This document shows positions 1-12,286 of a DNA stretch of 64,000 nucleotides, piece after piece (the first letter of the stretch is position 1; each line of letters opens with the position of its first letter). A program made the position numbers and the translations under genes. Below the pieces are notes generated by a model. The model did not search any database and was not told the origin of the DNA. It saw only the letters and a list, made by a program, of their open reading frames with translations. Origin of the DNA: Paramecium sonneborni. Lineage: Eukaryota > Ciliophora > Oligohymenophorea > Peniculida > Parameciidae. Where the stretch lies: assembly GCA_905182985.1 (NCBI GenBank), contig CAJJDN010000073.1:132327-196326 (forward strand), read 5' to 3'.

Positions 1-3000
1 GAAGTACTCTAAATTTCTAATCTTACTAAAATATATCCAAGTGGTAAATAAGCTGTTAGTAATGTAAGTTTAACTATGTATATTGGTTAAATTTATGCTT
101 TATTAGGACATAATGGTGCTGGTAAAACTACTACTATTTCAATGTTAACAGGACTCTTAGATATTACATAGGGAGAAGCATCTGTATTTGGGTATGATGT
201 TGAAACTTAAATTGAAGAAATTAGATAATTTATGGGTGTCTGTCCATAACATGATATTTTATTTGATAATTTAACTGTTAAAGAACATTTAGAAATGTTT
301 GCTACTTTTAAAGGAATGAAACCTGAAGATATTCCAGCAGCTGTCAGAAGAATGATTGAAGACGTTGATCTCTTAGAAAAAACTGATTATCTTAGTAAAA
401 ATCTATCTGGAGGATAAAAAAGAAGATTATCTGTTGCTATTGCATTTATAGGGAATTCGAAATTGATATATTTAGATGAACCTACTTCAGGAATGGATAC
501 AAGTGCAAGGAGATATATATGGGAAATGCTTAAAAATTATAAAGAAGATAGAATAATTGTTTTAACAACTCATTTTATGGATGAAGCTGATTTTCTAGGA
601 GATCGAATTGGTATTATGGGAGAAGGCAAATTATAATGTTCTGGTAGTAGTGTATTCTTAAAGAATCAATTTGGTAATGGATATAATCTTACCATTGTCA
701 AGGAGAGTACTCTTACTGATTCTGATCCTATAATTGATATTATTATGAAAACCTGTCCAGAAGCTATCTTGATTTCTAAAGTTTCAGCTGAAATACTTAT
801 GCAATTACCTTTAGCTTCAGTTAATAAATTTCCAAAATTATTTGGAGAATTAGATACTAATTTATAATCATTACATATATCTAGTTATGGAATAAGTATT
901 ACTACACTTGAAGAAGTATTTTTAAAGGTTGCTTAAATAGGAGCTGGACATCATTAAGTAAATGATTATATTGAAATGGAAGATAAAAATAAATAAGCTG
1001 TTTAAATTGATGATTTCGATATTAATTAAATAAGAGTAACAAATTCAACTCAATTATTTTTTAATCATACACTAGCTTTATTAATGAAAAGAGCAAGATT
1101 TTTTAAAAGAGATCTTAAAAGTCTTTGTTGTGAAATCCTCTTACCTTGTTTAGTTGTACTTCTTGGATTGATTTTAATGACTATAGATTTCATTACTGAA
1201 CCAAATATCATAATATTGACTCCACCATCTAATTGTTATGGTTAAAATATTTAGTATTTATGGGGAGGATTGAATGATTAATAATTATTTTCTTAGATAG
1301 ATTTAGAATTGTATAATGAAACTATTTAAGTATTTGGAGATGATAGTTTAAATAATCTATAAAAGATTGATTAAAGTTACTTTGAGACATTTGATTTAAG
1401 ATCAAATATTGGGTGGTATTATTTGATAAGTAATTCAAATAATTAATTTATATATTATATGTTTGTAAACACTATTTTTAGAGAAGCACCTCTAGTTTTA
1501 TAAAACTAAATGAATTAAGCAATTTTGAGAACAGCTACAAATAATAATAATTATTAGATAAAAGTTACAAATTCTCCTTTGAGGAAAACATATGAAGAAT
1601 TAAATGGATCAAAAACAATAGCTGGATTTTTATCTGCTCTTATTTTTTCAATGGGTATGGCATTTATTCCTGCATCATTAATATCATATATAGTAAAGGA
1701 AAGAGAAATTAATATTAAACATTAATAATTGGTATCAGGTGTTTCAGTGAAAGCATATTGGTTCAGTAATTGGTTAATGGATTTAGGAAAGCATGTAATT
1801 CCAGCAGTGGTTTGCTGTTTATTAATTTTGGCATTTGATATATCAGCTTTAATAGAAGGAGAGAATTATGGATTTTCATGGTTAATTTTCTTTTTATATG
1901 GTTGGGCAATTATTCCTTTTTGTTATTTTTTTAGTTTTGCTTTTAGATAATAAGGAAATGCAATGTTATTGAGTTTTTTTATTCATTTATTAGTTGGTTC
2001 AATAATAAGTTTAATAGTGTATATACTAAGATTGATACCATCAACAAGAGATGTAGCAACTGTTTTATAATGGATTTTTAGATTGATTCCATCATTTTCA
2101 TTTGCATATGGTATTTTAAATGCATGTTCTAAAGAAACTTATATGATAATGGAAGGATGGAGTGAAATGAAGAGTACATATGATATGGCTGTAAGTGGAG
2201 GAGATGTATTAATGTTATCTATAACGGGTGCATTTTATTTGATTTGCATATTTATAATAGAATACTTTGAAGATAATGGATAATTATAAAAATTGGGTTC
2301 AAGTGAATCTAGTATTCCATACATTCCAAAACCTATTGATGATGATGTAGCATAAGAAAAATAAAAGTGTTTAACATTTAAACCTGAAGAGAAAGCTATT
2401 CTTGTAAAGGATTTAAGAAAAGTATTTATGTTAGGAGAAGGTAAACATAAAGTAGCTGTTGATTAAGTTAGTTTTGCAATAGATCAAGGAGAAGTATTTG
2501 GATTATTAGGAGTTAATGGAGCTGGTAAAACTACTACCTTTAAGATTTTATCAGGAGAATTGAAACCTACTAGCGGAGAAGCATTCATTGCAGGGAAGAG
2601 TGTTATTACTGATCTTGAAGCAGCTAGAGTAAATATTGGATATTGTCCTTAATTTGATGGACTTTTAGATAATCTTACTGTTCGAGAACATATTGAATTA
2701 TTCTCAGATATTAAAGGAATACCATATTTTAAAAAAGATGAATTAGTTGAAAAAAAACTAAATGAAATGGATTTAAAAAGATTTGAACATATTTAATCAG
2801 GATAACTTTCAGGGGGTAATAAAAGAAAATTATCAGTTGCTATTGCAATGATTGGAAATCCTCCTATCGTATTTTTAGATGAACCTTCTACTGGTATGGA
2901 TCCAGAAGCTAGAAGATTTATGTGGAATGTTATCTCAAGAATTGCTACTTAAAGAAAATAGAGTACTATCATTTTAACTACTCATTCTATGGAAGAAGCA

Positions 3001-3659
3001 GAAGCTTTATCTACTAAAATTGCTATTTAAGTTAGTGGTAATTTAAGATGTCTTGGATCTGTTTAACATATTAAAAATAAATTTGGTAAAGGATATGAAA
3101 TTGAAGTTAAATTAGAAAAACCATCAAAAAATGAAATTTAAGACTTAGTTCAAAATATGGGATTATAAAATAATTCTAGACTTGATTAAAATACTACTGT
3201 TGAAACATTAAGAAAAATTAATTCAAGTCATTTAGAATAAGAAATCACTATGAAAGGTTCAGGATCTCATATTTATAATGATATTAGAAAACCTAATGGA
3301 TTAGCTGTTGAAACACTTGCTGAATATGTTATTGTAGAAAGAACAGGAGAACTCTTAAAGAACTTTATTCAACAGAGTTTTGGATAATTTGAAGTGATTG
3401 AGCATTTCCAAACTTTCTATAGATTTAGACTTCTTGGATAAATTACTGTTAGTAAACTCTTTTAAGGATTTGAATAAAATGTAATTTTATTAATTTAATA
3501 ATTTAGAAAAAACAATATAGAATTTCCCAGTATTCCATTAAATAAGCATCAATTGAATAGATTTTCAATAACTTTGCAATTTAGGATTCTCAATAATAGT
3601 AAAAGCACGAGGATGTTTAAGGAAATTAAATTGCAGTTTAAATTTAATAAAATTCTTGA
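1..3659 (+). CDS. ABCA-type ABC transporter, 5' end outside the window
   Basis: This is the C-terminal ~1,210 residues of a full ABC transporter of the ABCA subfamily, which moves lipids or other hydrophobic substrates across membranes using ATP. The first ATPase domain has Walker [10 protein letters not shown] near residue 36 and signature LSGGQ at residues 135-139, with its Q encoded by TAA. A membrane helix near residue 380, a long lumenal loop and a cluster of helices at about residues 540-760 follow. The second ATPase domain (about 800-1010) has GVNGAGKTT, signature LSGGN and Walker [13 protein letters not shown]. The order NBD1-TMD2-NBD2 and the LSGGN signature fit ABCA. One 26-nt intron lies at 3481-3506 (GTA...TAG); without it the end of the protein would be out of frame. 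Stop TGA is at 3657-3659. The frame is otherwise unbroken. The missing start and TMD1 lie to the left of base 1. Confidence 0.93.
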
Positions 3660-3709
3660 TTTTAATTTTGTATTGAACTATTATAAATGTTTATCTTAAT
3701 CATTAAATA

Positions 3710-4820
3710 TTGAATTCACTAATTTTTTTTTCTTCTTAAATTGTTTCTTTTAAGACAACTTAATCTCCTTTGAGAATAATCCAATCATAGTTTTTATAAT
3801 AATAATGATATGGAGATCCAGGAGGATGTAAAATATAACTAGCCTACATATAAGATATGAGTGTTTCACCCCCTTTTATTAATATTATTTATACTAGTTC
3901 CATATATTAATGTGTAAGTTGAAGAATAAGAAATCATAGGTTCACATGTTACTCTAAGATAAGCTGAACCACTTTAAACATTGACATCAAATCCACTTAT
4001 ACCTTATGCTAAAATATTGTTTCCTGGTTCTAAAGTATAGATAGATGGTACAATTCTTGTAAATTTTTAAGCTCTTATTGCCAATCTATTTGAATTATCA
4101 AGGTATTAATTAAAATAATTATGATAAGCACCTACAGATCCTGCTAAAGTTAAATAATTATTTGAAATAAAATATGCAATTGTTAAAGATCTTACATGAC
4201 AGAAATCTCTTGTTGAAAATCTAATATCCATACTAGAAGAATCTGGTATTCCCATCACCATTTAAATACTTGTATATAAAGACTCTACTATTTCTAAATC
4301 GGCACCAACTATAAATGCTGTCACTTTTGGGGCTGGGTATTTTGGATAATATGAAATCATAAAATCTTATGATCTTTAACCAAAACCTTATCTAAGCTTA
4401 TATAAATCTTCATATGTATATTGCACATATTAAATTTCGGCTTCTTAATCAACTATTGCTATCCATCTAACACTTAATATTGGTATAATGGCAGGTCCCC
4501 ATATTACATAGTTTATATAAAATCCATTTATTGTGATATCAGAAACGTATGTTTAGTAATTTATATTTTTCCCTTTGCCCCATTAAATCTCTTCATGCAT
4601 CAACAAAACCTATGGTCGACTACTATGATTTTATCTTATACGCACTAAATCTTCTCGGAAACACTATTTAAGTGTATTACCTTATTGGAAATGAAGGATT
4701 TGTAAATTCAGATTGTTTATTTATTGTACGATCTATCCCTGATTACCATTCGGAATAATATTCAGATCCAAATTAAGCTGAACATATAACTATGCTCAAT
4801 ATTACTATTAAATATAACAT
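3710..4820 (-). CDS. Secreted H-type lectin-domain protein, with frame breaks
   Basis: The start at 4820 opens a hydrophobic signal peptide (MLYLIVILSIVICSA), so the product probably enters the secretory pathway. The rest reads like the Paramecium H-type lectin family: RPQVLLMHEEIQWG, then VSDITINGFYINYVIWG, then RWIAI, and later APKVTAFIVGADLEI. H-type lectins bind carbohydrate, usually GalNAc. The coding text needs at least two frame changes: near 4739, at a GGG run after the residues SEWQSG, and near 3868-3878, at an AAAAGGGGG run. The second can instead be explained by a 22-nt GTA...AAG intron. The protein is about 360 residues. Frame breaks may be homopolymer errors or may mean a decaying copy. 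The family assignment rests on my recall of the domain pattern, not on a search. Confidence 0.62.
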
Positions 4821-4901
4821 ATTAAATTTATATAAAAAGAATAATCATTTATATTATTCATTATAATTTAATCTTATAGATGTTATGTAAAATTAAATTA
4901 A

Positions 4902-6118
4902 TCATTTCAATTTTATTAGCGATTCTAAAGTTTATTATTTTATTATGTCATCTGCTCTTTTTGAACTTTTGCTTCTCTATTACAATTCTATTTGTTCAAT
5001 TTATTTATACTCTTTTTATTCTATATATAACGATACCTCTATTCTTCTAAATCATACTATTATTCTAAGAACTGTTTTTAGATATTGATTACAACTAATC
5101 TGTTCGTTTCCTATCTTATTGTGATGCATTTTAAATTAAATCATTAATAGATGATAGAGAATTATGTTTACTCCTCATTATTTAACCGTAAATATTATTT
5201 AAATCTTTTTGTTGTATCGATTTCATCACCTCTGATTTTTATTTTGTATTTGCATTTGTTATTATACTATAATAATTTAACTTTTATGATGCTTATGTAG
5301 GAAGTATCAATTCTGGGTTTGCTTTATGCTCAGAATTAGAATTTTATTATCTTTAATCTAAAACAAACTTTGGATTAAGTCCATTCTTTTATAATTTTGA
5401 TGATTAGTTTGTTTGTTAATTTATTAAGGCTTATAAATAATCTCTTTAATTAGAGTCTATTTATTTCTTTTTATTTTCTTTCTCTAAATTTTATATGGTT
5501 TATTTTAAGTTATTTACTTCCTATTATAATTATTATTCTTTCTCATTCAACTCTTAATTCTCTCTTTTTAATCTCTATCATTATTCAATTATATATATTT
5601 ACACTTATATTATTTTTAGTAGTTTCTAATAATTCTTATCTAATTTGCTCACTCTCATCTAATTTATTTTGAATAGATTCTGCAAATAGTTTTAATTGTT
5701 ATTCAACCTAAACCTTTTTTATTTATCAGTACACTTATATGGCTGCGAATTTCTTGCTCATATTTTATTAGAGCTTATTCTAATTTGTCATATTCTTCAT
5801 CATCTTTATATTATTAAGACTTATCCAATTCGTTGCATTTATCCAATTTCCTTTGGATTTTGAATAATAATTTTTTACTTACAACACTTTCTTCTCTATT
5901 TTCAGCATTAGTTTAGTAAATATTACTTTTATAATACCAACCAAATAAGACAAACTTTCATAGTCTTTCAACTCATTTTCAATTTAATTTAGTTCTTCCT
6001 TTGTTTCTATATATTTCTCCACATAGACTAAAATCCTCTCAAGTAAATCCTTTAAGTTATTTTCTAATTCTTTATCAGTTGTTGTAAAAGTATTTATACT
6101 TGTCGGAGTTTAGTTCAT
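4902..6118 (-). CDS. Coiled-coil protein of unknown function
   Basis: From ATG at 6118 to TGA at 4902 the minus strand encodes a Gln/Lys/Glu-rich protein of roughly 390 residues. Heptad-like stretches run through the centre (for example LNEKEQQLQQEVNNLKQTIQ), followed by a Ser/Asn/Gln-rich tail. A 28-nt intron starting GTAAATATATATAATTG and ending in TAG is needed in the middle. Frame changes are also needed near 5930, in an AAAAAA run near 5728, and near the 3' end, where a 16-nt GTA...TAG piece could be an unusually short intron. No known domain is recognised. The protein is probably cytoskeletal or scaffold-like, as most ciliate coiled-coil proteins are, but that is only inference. Confidence 0.55.
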
Positions 6119-6422
6119 TTATTAATAAATAATATTTGTATATATTCTTTAATCTATAAAGAGATAAGAACTTTTTTAGATCTCAAATTAATTAAGCTTT
6201 CAAAATAACATATTTTTATCATAAAATCAAAAGAGATAAATATCAATAAGTTTCTTAAATATAAATTTTTTGGTTAATTATAAATTATTTAAATCATATT
6301 AAATTCCATATATATTTATATATATATAATTTTAGAAAAAGAAGATACACATGTTCTGAGATTAAATAAATATATTAATAACTAATTTTAAATTTATATA
6401 TATAATCACTATTACAAAGAAG

Positions 6423-7043
6423 TCATTTATTTGTTGTTACTTAATAATAATCTTAAGAATTTGGATTTTTAGTATTCTATTTTTTGATTGGTTGAGTTTT
6501 GAAATTTTAAAAATTTTCTATTTCTTTGTTAATCTATATTGCTAAATCAACAAAGGAAACAATTAACATTGGAAAAGCTTCTTAAAAATTTGAATCTGGT
6601 TGAAGTTCAGTCAATATAATGTTTGATATTTTTTACATTAATTACACAAATTAGATAGCAAATTTCTCATCATTATGTATTAAATAATAATCACTTTCTT
6701 CTACCCTTTTTATTATTTTTTACTCTCTCATAATTCTTTTAATACTATTCTATATAAGTATATTAATATTGGATCTCTAAATAATACAATTATTCAATTA
6801 ATCTCTAGTGTGAGTTGGCAAATTATCCAAATTACCAACTAATCCTAAGAAATCTGTGAATTTTTTATATTAATATAGTAAATCCTTTACAGATTAACCA
6901 GTTTCACTTCTTTATTCTGAGGGTCTTGATTATGGTTAGCTAATTGATTACACTTGCATATAAGGTTATTCAACTATATTTAATTCCTACTATTTCTATC
7001 TCTATTTTGGCTATGGTTTTGTTCCAGAGCATGCTCCTCCCAT
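6423..7043 (-). CDS. Small protein with N-terminal myristoylation signal
   Basis: An uninterrupted 206-residue frame runs from ATG at 7043 to TGA at 6423. The N-terminus MGGACSGTKP fits the N-myristoylation consensus (Gly2, small residue at position 6), and Cys5 could be palmitoylated, so membrane attachment is likely. A Gln-rich linker follows, and then a mostly helical body from about residue 50 to 190 (LLYQYKKFTDFLGLVG, FVQLMQKISNIILTE). No known family is recognised. The frame has no intron or break, which supports a working gene. It lies in the same orientation as the coiled-coil and lectin genes to its left. Confidence 0.7.
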
Positions 7044-7100
7044 ATTTGAAGACAAGATAATAACTTAATTAAATTACGTAAAATTTATAAAACTTAACAA

Positions 7101-7586
7101 TCATTTTCTTTGCTTTGACCTGGTCATTTTTAAATAATCATATTTTGCAAATACCATATATATTGATAACATCCAACATATTGTACAATAATCCTATATT
7201 CCTAAAATAATTAGAAATACATCATAATTATTTGCAGACTACATATTCAGTATTACATCATCTACTTATGTATAAATGACTTATAATGAAATAATTTATT
7301 TTAATTGTTAATAATTGTATATTGGTTTAAAATTTAAACAAAATTTTACTATAAATGCAGTAAATTCTTTGTAATATCTATAAATTCTGTAATTTAAGTC
7401 TTAATTTATTTTTTTAGATCTTAAATAGTTAGTCTATCTACAAAATTTAATCTCTAATAAATTTCCAAAAATCAATTGAAAATTATAATCCTATTAAAAA
7501 ATAGCTCTTATTATATTGAGCCTTTTTATACAATATTCAGATTAATTTTTCAAAAACTTCAATTAAACATTTTAATATAATTTCAT
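7101..7586 (-). CDS. Doubtful hypothetical ORF, 161 residues
   Basis: The minus strand has a TGA-free frame from ATG at 7586 to TGA at 7101, 162 codons including the stop. It contains a hydrophobic stretch (YDVFLIILGIQDYCTICW) close to the C-terminus, which could be a membrane segment. No family is recognised. With a single stop codon and this base composition, frames of this length can arise by chance at several percent per locus. The call is therefore weak and rests mainly on the absence of any other explanation for the 7.1-7.6 kb stretch. Confidence 0.3.
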
Positions 7587-8077
7587 CAATAATGAGATTT
7601 CTTCTATCCAAACTAAAACAAATTAAAACAATATAAAATCAGATCAATTCATTTGTTTGTCTGACTTTAATTATTGTTATTTTTGTTTTTTTAGTAATAA
7701 ATATAAATATAACATAAAATGTATAAACAACCTAATTTATGAAATTATTATTATTTTGATAAAAAATAAAAGATTACATATCAAGTTATGTTTCTAGAAT
7801 TTCTCTAATAAAAATCCTAATTCTATAGATTTAAAAATAAGATTATTTTATAGAATTGAATTGTATTTGTGGAAATAAATTATTGTGTAACACTCTATGA
7901 TTATTATTTATTTTCTTTTTAAATATTTTATTTTTCATCTAATAAAAGATTGTTATATGCTTAATGATACCCCATATTTCATATAATGAGGAATAAAATA
8001 TAAACTTTAACAATCTACCAATTTTATCTTATCTCAAAAATTAAAGGAAGAAATAAGTTCAATATGTAAAATTTAGA
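7587..8077. other. Intergenic stretch, nothing recognised
   Basis: About 490 bases of very AT-rich DNA before the PX-domain gene. I see only short frames on both strands, all ended by TGA, and no repeat or RNA gene. It probably holds the upstream region of the PX gene. Confidence 0.5.
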
Positions 8078-8484
8078 ATGCAGACAGTAAAAATCCATAA
8101 AAACTTTGCTGAATATCAAGTATTTTTAATTTTTAACCATTTTTTAGGTGGAAGTAAATGAATATGGAAAAATATGGATTATGGAAATACGCTATAGTAC
8201 ACTCTTGCAATTCTATTAAAAACTCAAGAAACTTTTTGGCATCAAAATAGCATTTCCATCTAAAGTTTTATTTGGAAATCTCTGTCCAGATACTTTAAAA
8301 AAAAGAGCAATCAGAATTCAGAAGTTTCTACAAGAATTAGGCAGGTAAATATATGGTTCATTTTTTTAGTAATTATTAACTTATTAATTCTGATGAATGT
8401 ACTTAATTTCTGACGAAGCAACAATATTATGGAACTTAAATTATTGATCTTACTGAAATAGAAGAATTCGAATTAGATGCCTGA
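8078..8484 (+). CDS. PX (phox homology) domain protein
   Basis: Three exons give a 117-residue protein that is almost entirely one PX domain, a phosphoinositide-binding module that targets proteins to endosomal or other membranes. Visible signatures are the basic start of the lipid pocket in RYSTLLQFYQKLKKLFG, the proline/lysine loop IAFPSKVLFGNL, and the helix KKRAIRIQKFLQEL. Introns are 8120-8147 (28 nt) and 8345-8369 (25 nt), both GTA...TAG, and both keep the frame exactly. The acidic tail ends at TGA 8482-8484. Stand-alone PX proteins of this size resemble short sorting nexins such as the yeast Snx3/Grd19 type. The PX call is firm; any link to a particular sorting nexin is inference. Confidence 0.82.
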
Positions 8485-8807
8485 CTAATTTTAATTTGTA
8501 ATTAATTCTCACTTTATACATATTATCAAAGATTTGAAATTCTAAAAGAATATTACAATTTAATAAAATAATGAAATCAATTAAGATATTAATTTAGGGA
8601 ATTCCTTCTCTTTGTTAATATCTTTAATTTTGAATCAATCATATTAACTTTAAAACCCGAACCTTCGAACCTTGTTAAATAAAAGAAAAGTCTTACAATA
8701 CTTCTCTTATTGTTTAAAGATATAATTAATTGGTAGTGGATATTTTTGAGAAATTAATTAAATATGTTAATAATTTCAAATATGCTTTATAGCAAGCTTA
8801 ACTCAAA
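8485..8807. other. Intergenic stretch, nothing recognised
   Basis: About 320 bases between the PX gene and the phosphatase gene. It is AT-rich with no convincing frame, repeat or RNA gene on either strand. Confidence 0.5.
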
Positions 8808-10343
8808 ATGTCCGACTATTAAAATACATTAGATGCTTCATCATGCTTTAATAAATCCTGTGAATCATTTAAAGAAAATTAACTTGATAATAGAAGTAAG
8901 AATTTTAATTATCAACAAGATTTTACTCCTAAGAACCCTACTAATAGACCTTAAACTGCAAGAGTTGATTATTTCGATCCTCTAAAAAAGAGAAGAAATT
9001 AACAAAGCTACAACAGAGTTGTTTGGATAAAATTTAAATACAAATAAAGGAGATTCTTTATGGATATAATCTCCAATTATATCAAGTTACAAGTAGATCA
9101 ATTAATATGATCAAATAAAATACTCCTTAGAATAATGAAACCTTTCTTAAATCAACGTTTTTAGCTCCTGAATAAAACAGAGGATTAGATCATCGTTATT
9201 TTCAGAATTTACATTATTAATAAAATAAAAAAAATGATTAATCTCTGAAAATTCAAAAGGAAATTTAAAATGAATTAAAATACAATTAATTAAATTAAAA
9301 AATAGAATAAACAAAAAAACTCTACTCATATTCATCAAAATATAATTAATAATGAAAATATTAATTCAATTAAAATTTCAATAGCAATTCTTATTTGTTC
9401 CGAATATTATTAGAAAACACAAAGAACGTCTAAAAATTAGCATTTAATTAAATAAATAATTGAACTTAGAAGTTAAAATAATCGAAAACAATGTCCAAAA
9501 GGAAGCCAAAAATTATAGAAAAATAATTTTATTATCCAATCTATTTTAGGATTAATGTAATTTATTCAATCAATATAATGGTTAAAAAGGATTGACGGAA
9601 TTGTTCTTTCAGAAATTTAAATGAATACATCAAAAGCAGCTATTACTTTAGAGAATTTTCTTAATCAACAGAAAAAAATATGTAGTTTTTTAGTGAAATT
9701 GATTTCTAAAAGAGTAGGAAAATAGATAAGAAATTAAAAAGAATAGATACTTTGGTTTTAGATTTGGATTAAACATTGGTTCATTATCAAGAGATAATTA
9801 AATCTTAAATAAATAGTTTCCTAAAAAAGGAGGAGAATAGACCATTTGCAGAAGAATTTATTGAAACATTATCAAAATAATATGAAATAGTTATTTTCAC
9901 AGCAGCTTTATCAGATTATTCAAATTTTATAAAAGATATAATTGATAAAAATGAAGTAGTTTAATAAAGATTGTATAGAGATTAAACTGTTTTTAAGGTT
10001 GATGTTTATATCAAGGTATTGAATGTATTAATATTTTATAGGATCTTTCAAAATTAAATAAAAATCTATCGAAATTTATAATAGTAGATAACATGCCTGA
10101 AAATTTTAAATTGCAACCAGAGAATGAAATTTACTTTTAAGCTGGTTTGGAGATGCGAAAGATAGAGCAATTAAAGATCTTATATCATTGCTTGAATGTA
10201 TGGATTATAATATATTTCTAATAGAAATTGTAATTAAAAAGTGTAACGATATTGGAGTAGCTTTGAATTAATTTAGAGAGTAAATGATAGAAAAAGTTTA
10301 AAAAGGTATAAAAAATCCTTATTAATGTTTTGAATTGTATTGA
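8808..10343 (+). CDS. FCP1/SCP-type (NIF family) protein phosphatase
   Basis: The C-terminal third is a clear NLI-interacting-factor phosphatase domain of the HAD superfamily. The catalytic DxDxT motif reads DLDQTLVH at 9761-9784, its Q coming from a TAA codon. FTAALSDYS and then [17 protein letters not shown] follow, both typical of the family. These enzymes remove phosphate from Ser residues, for example in the RNA polymerase II tail. A 26-nt intron is at 10016-10041. The N-terminal ~300 residues are Gln/Asn-rich and show several frame changes (near 8990, 9120 and 9345). A further one-base loss near 10145 precedes the conserved [13 protein letters not shown] helix. Exon structure in the N-terminal half is unresolved. 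The last 102 bases (10242-10343) are repeated at 11442-11543 by the assembly overlap. Confidence 0.75.
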
Positions 10344-11086
10344 ATCATTATAAAATTTGGATATTGACTAAATATATATCTAATATTATAGTATAAAATA
10401 ATTAAGATTTTGATTGGGAGAATAAAAATGTTTAATAATATCTTAAACATCTTAATTTGAAAAAGATAGAATATAATTATAATAATTTAAAATCACAAAG
10501 AGATTATAATTAGGAATAGAATAGTAAAGTGAGATTCTTGTATCTTTTGTGATTAGGAAATAGGGATTATTAGAATGGAGTAAATTCGAAAATAAAATAT
10601 AATTTATATGAATCAATTTGAATCTACAGAGGGAAGAATTTTATATCTAATTTATACTCTATACATGAACAATAGCATTTCAATAGATTAGAAGGGGATA
10701 TTAAAAGGTACTTATGGTGTAATATTAGAAGATTATTTAATCACAAAAGAAAATGGGAGATTTATGAATGCTATAAAATCATTTGAGTTATCTAAAGATA
10801 TTGAATAATTATCAGATTTTCTAGTTTAATTCGTTAACAGTAAATTGGATAATAAATCTTAGTGGAGAACTCAATATCAGACTATGTTTCAGTTGATTCT
10901 TTTAAAACAATAAAGTCTTCGAAACCTTGTGAGTTATTGAGGGAAACTACTTAGAGTTCGAATCCAAATTCTAATCAATACATATTATTTTCGCCTGTTT
11001 TGATATAGAAAAAGAATGGAGACGTATAGTTTATTTCTAGGAAAGATAGAAAATACTCAACTTAAATATAATGATTTATTTTAATA

Positions 11087-11440
11087 ATGGAATAATTATT
11101 ACCTATGGTTATTGAAGAATACAATGTCTTTAAGCAATTTATAAGGGAGTTGTATAAGCAAACTCCATTACAAGAATACACAAAATCTTTGGATATTTTT
11201 GATACTGCTGTACTAGTATCAATTATAAGTATAATTGGCTTATGGGCTATAAGGAATCTAAATTTTCCAAACAAAGATTACAATTAAAGTATATAAGATT
11301 TTATAGAATAGGTTTTTTTGGATATTTGAAGGCATAGATATTTCTATTCTTTGTAAATTATTGTCCAGGTGTAAATTCTTACATAGAAAAATAAAAATAG
11401 AATGCATTACAATCTTTTAGTGATTCAATGGAAAAAATGA
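11087..11440 (+). pseudogene. Duplicated 5' fragment of sphingosine-1-phosphate lyase (assembly copy)
   Basis: This repeats the first ~118 codons of the lyase that starts at 12287. It stops dead at the N at 11441, so it is an artefact of the contig overlap and not a second gene. The preceding small gene is likewise present here at 10575-11074. Confidence 0.85.
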
Positions 11441-11774
11441 NTGTAACGATATTGGAGTAGCTTTGAATTAATTTAGAGAGTAAATGATAGAAAAAGTTTA
11501 AAAAGGTATAAAAAATCCTTATTAATGTTTTGAATTGTATTGAATCATTATAAAATTTGGATATTGACTAAATATATATCTAATATTATAGTATAAAATA
11601 ATTAAGATTTTGATTGGGAGAATAAAAATGTTTAATAATATCTTAAACATCTTAATTTGAAAAAGATAGAATATAATTATAATAATTTAAAATCACAAAG
11701 AGATTATAATTAGGAATAGAATAGTAAAGTGAGATTCTTGTATCTTTTGTGATTAGGAAATAGGGATTATTAGA

Positions 11775-12274
11775 ATGGAGTAAATTCGAAAATAAAATAT
11801 AATTTATATGAATCAATTTGAATCTACAGAGGGAAGAATTTTATATCTAATTTATACTCTATACATGAACAATAGCATTTCAATAGATTAGAAGGGGATA
11901 TTAAAAGGTACTTATGGTGTAATATTAGAAGATTATTTAATCACAAAAGAAAATGGGAGATTTATGAATGCTATAAAATCATTTGAGTTATCTAAAGATA
12001 TTGAATAATTATCAGATTTTCTAGTTTAATTCGTTAACAGTAAATTGGATAATAAATCTTAGTGGAGAACTCAATATCAGACTATGTTTCAGTTGATTCT
12101 TTTAAAACAATAAAGTCTTCGAAACCTTGTGAGTTATTGAGGGAAACTACTTAGAGTTCGAATCCAAATTCTAATCAATACATATTATTTTCGCCTGTTT
12201 TGATATAGAAAAAGAATGGAGACGTATAGTTTATTTCTAGGAAAGATAGAAAATACTCAACTTAAATATAATGA
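11775..12274 (+). CDS. Small protein of unknown function upstream of S1P lyase
   Basis: ATG at 11775 opens a frame of about 100 residues (MEQIRKQNIIYMNQ...; then GTYGVILEDYLITKENGRF). After one frame change near 12075 a second coding stretch follows (SDYVSVDSFKTIKSSKPCELL; then ILFSPVLIQKKNGDVQFISRK), ending at TGA 12272-12274. Together they give about 165 residues. I recognise no family; the alternating beta-like pattern of the first half could be a small beta domain. It ends 12 bases before the lyase start. An identical assembly copy lies at 10575-11074. The frame change is in both copies, as expected if both contigs share the same read data. Confidence 0.5.
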
Positions 12275-12286
12275 TTTATTTTAATA

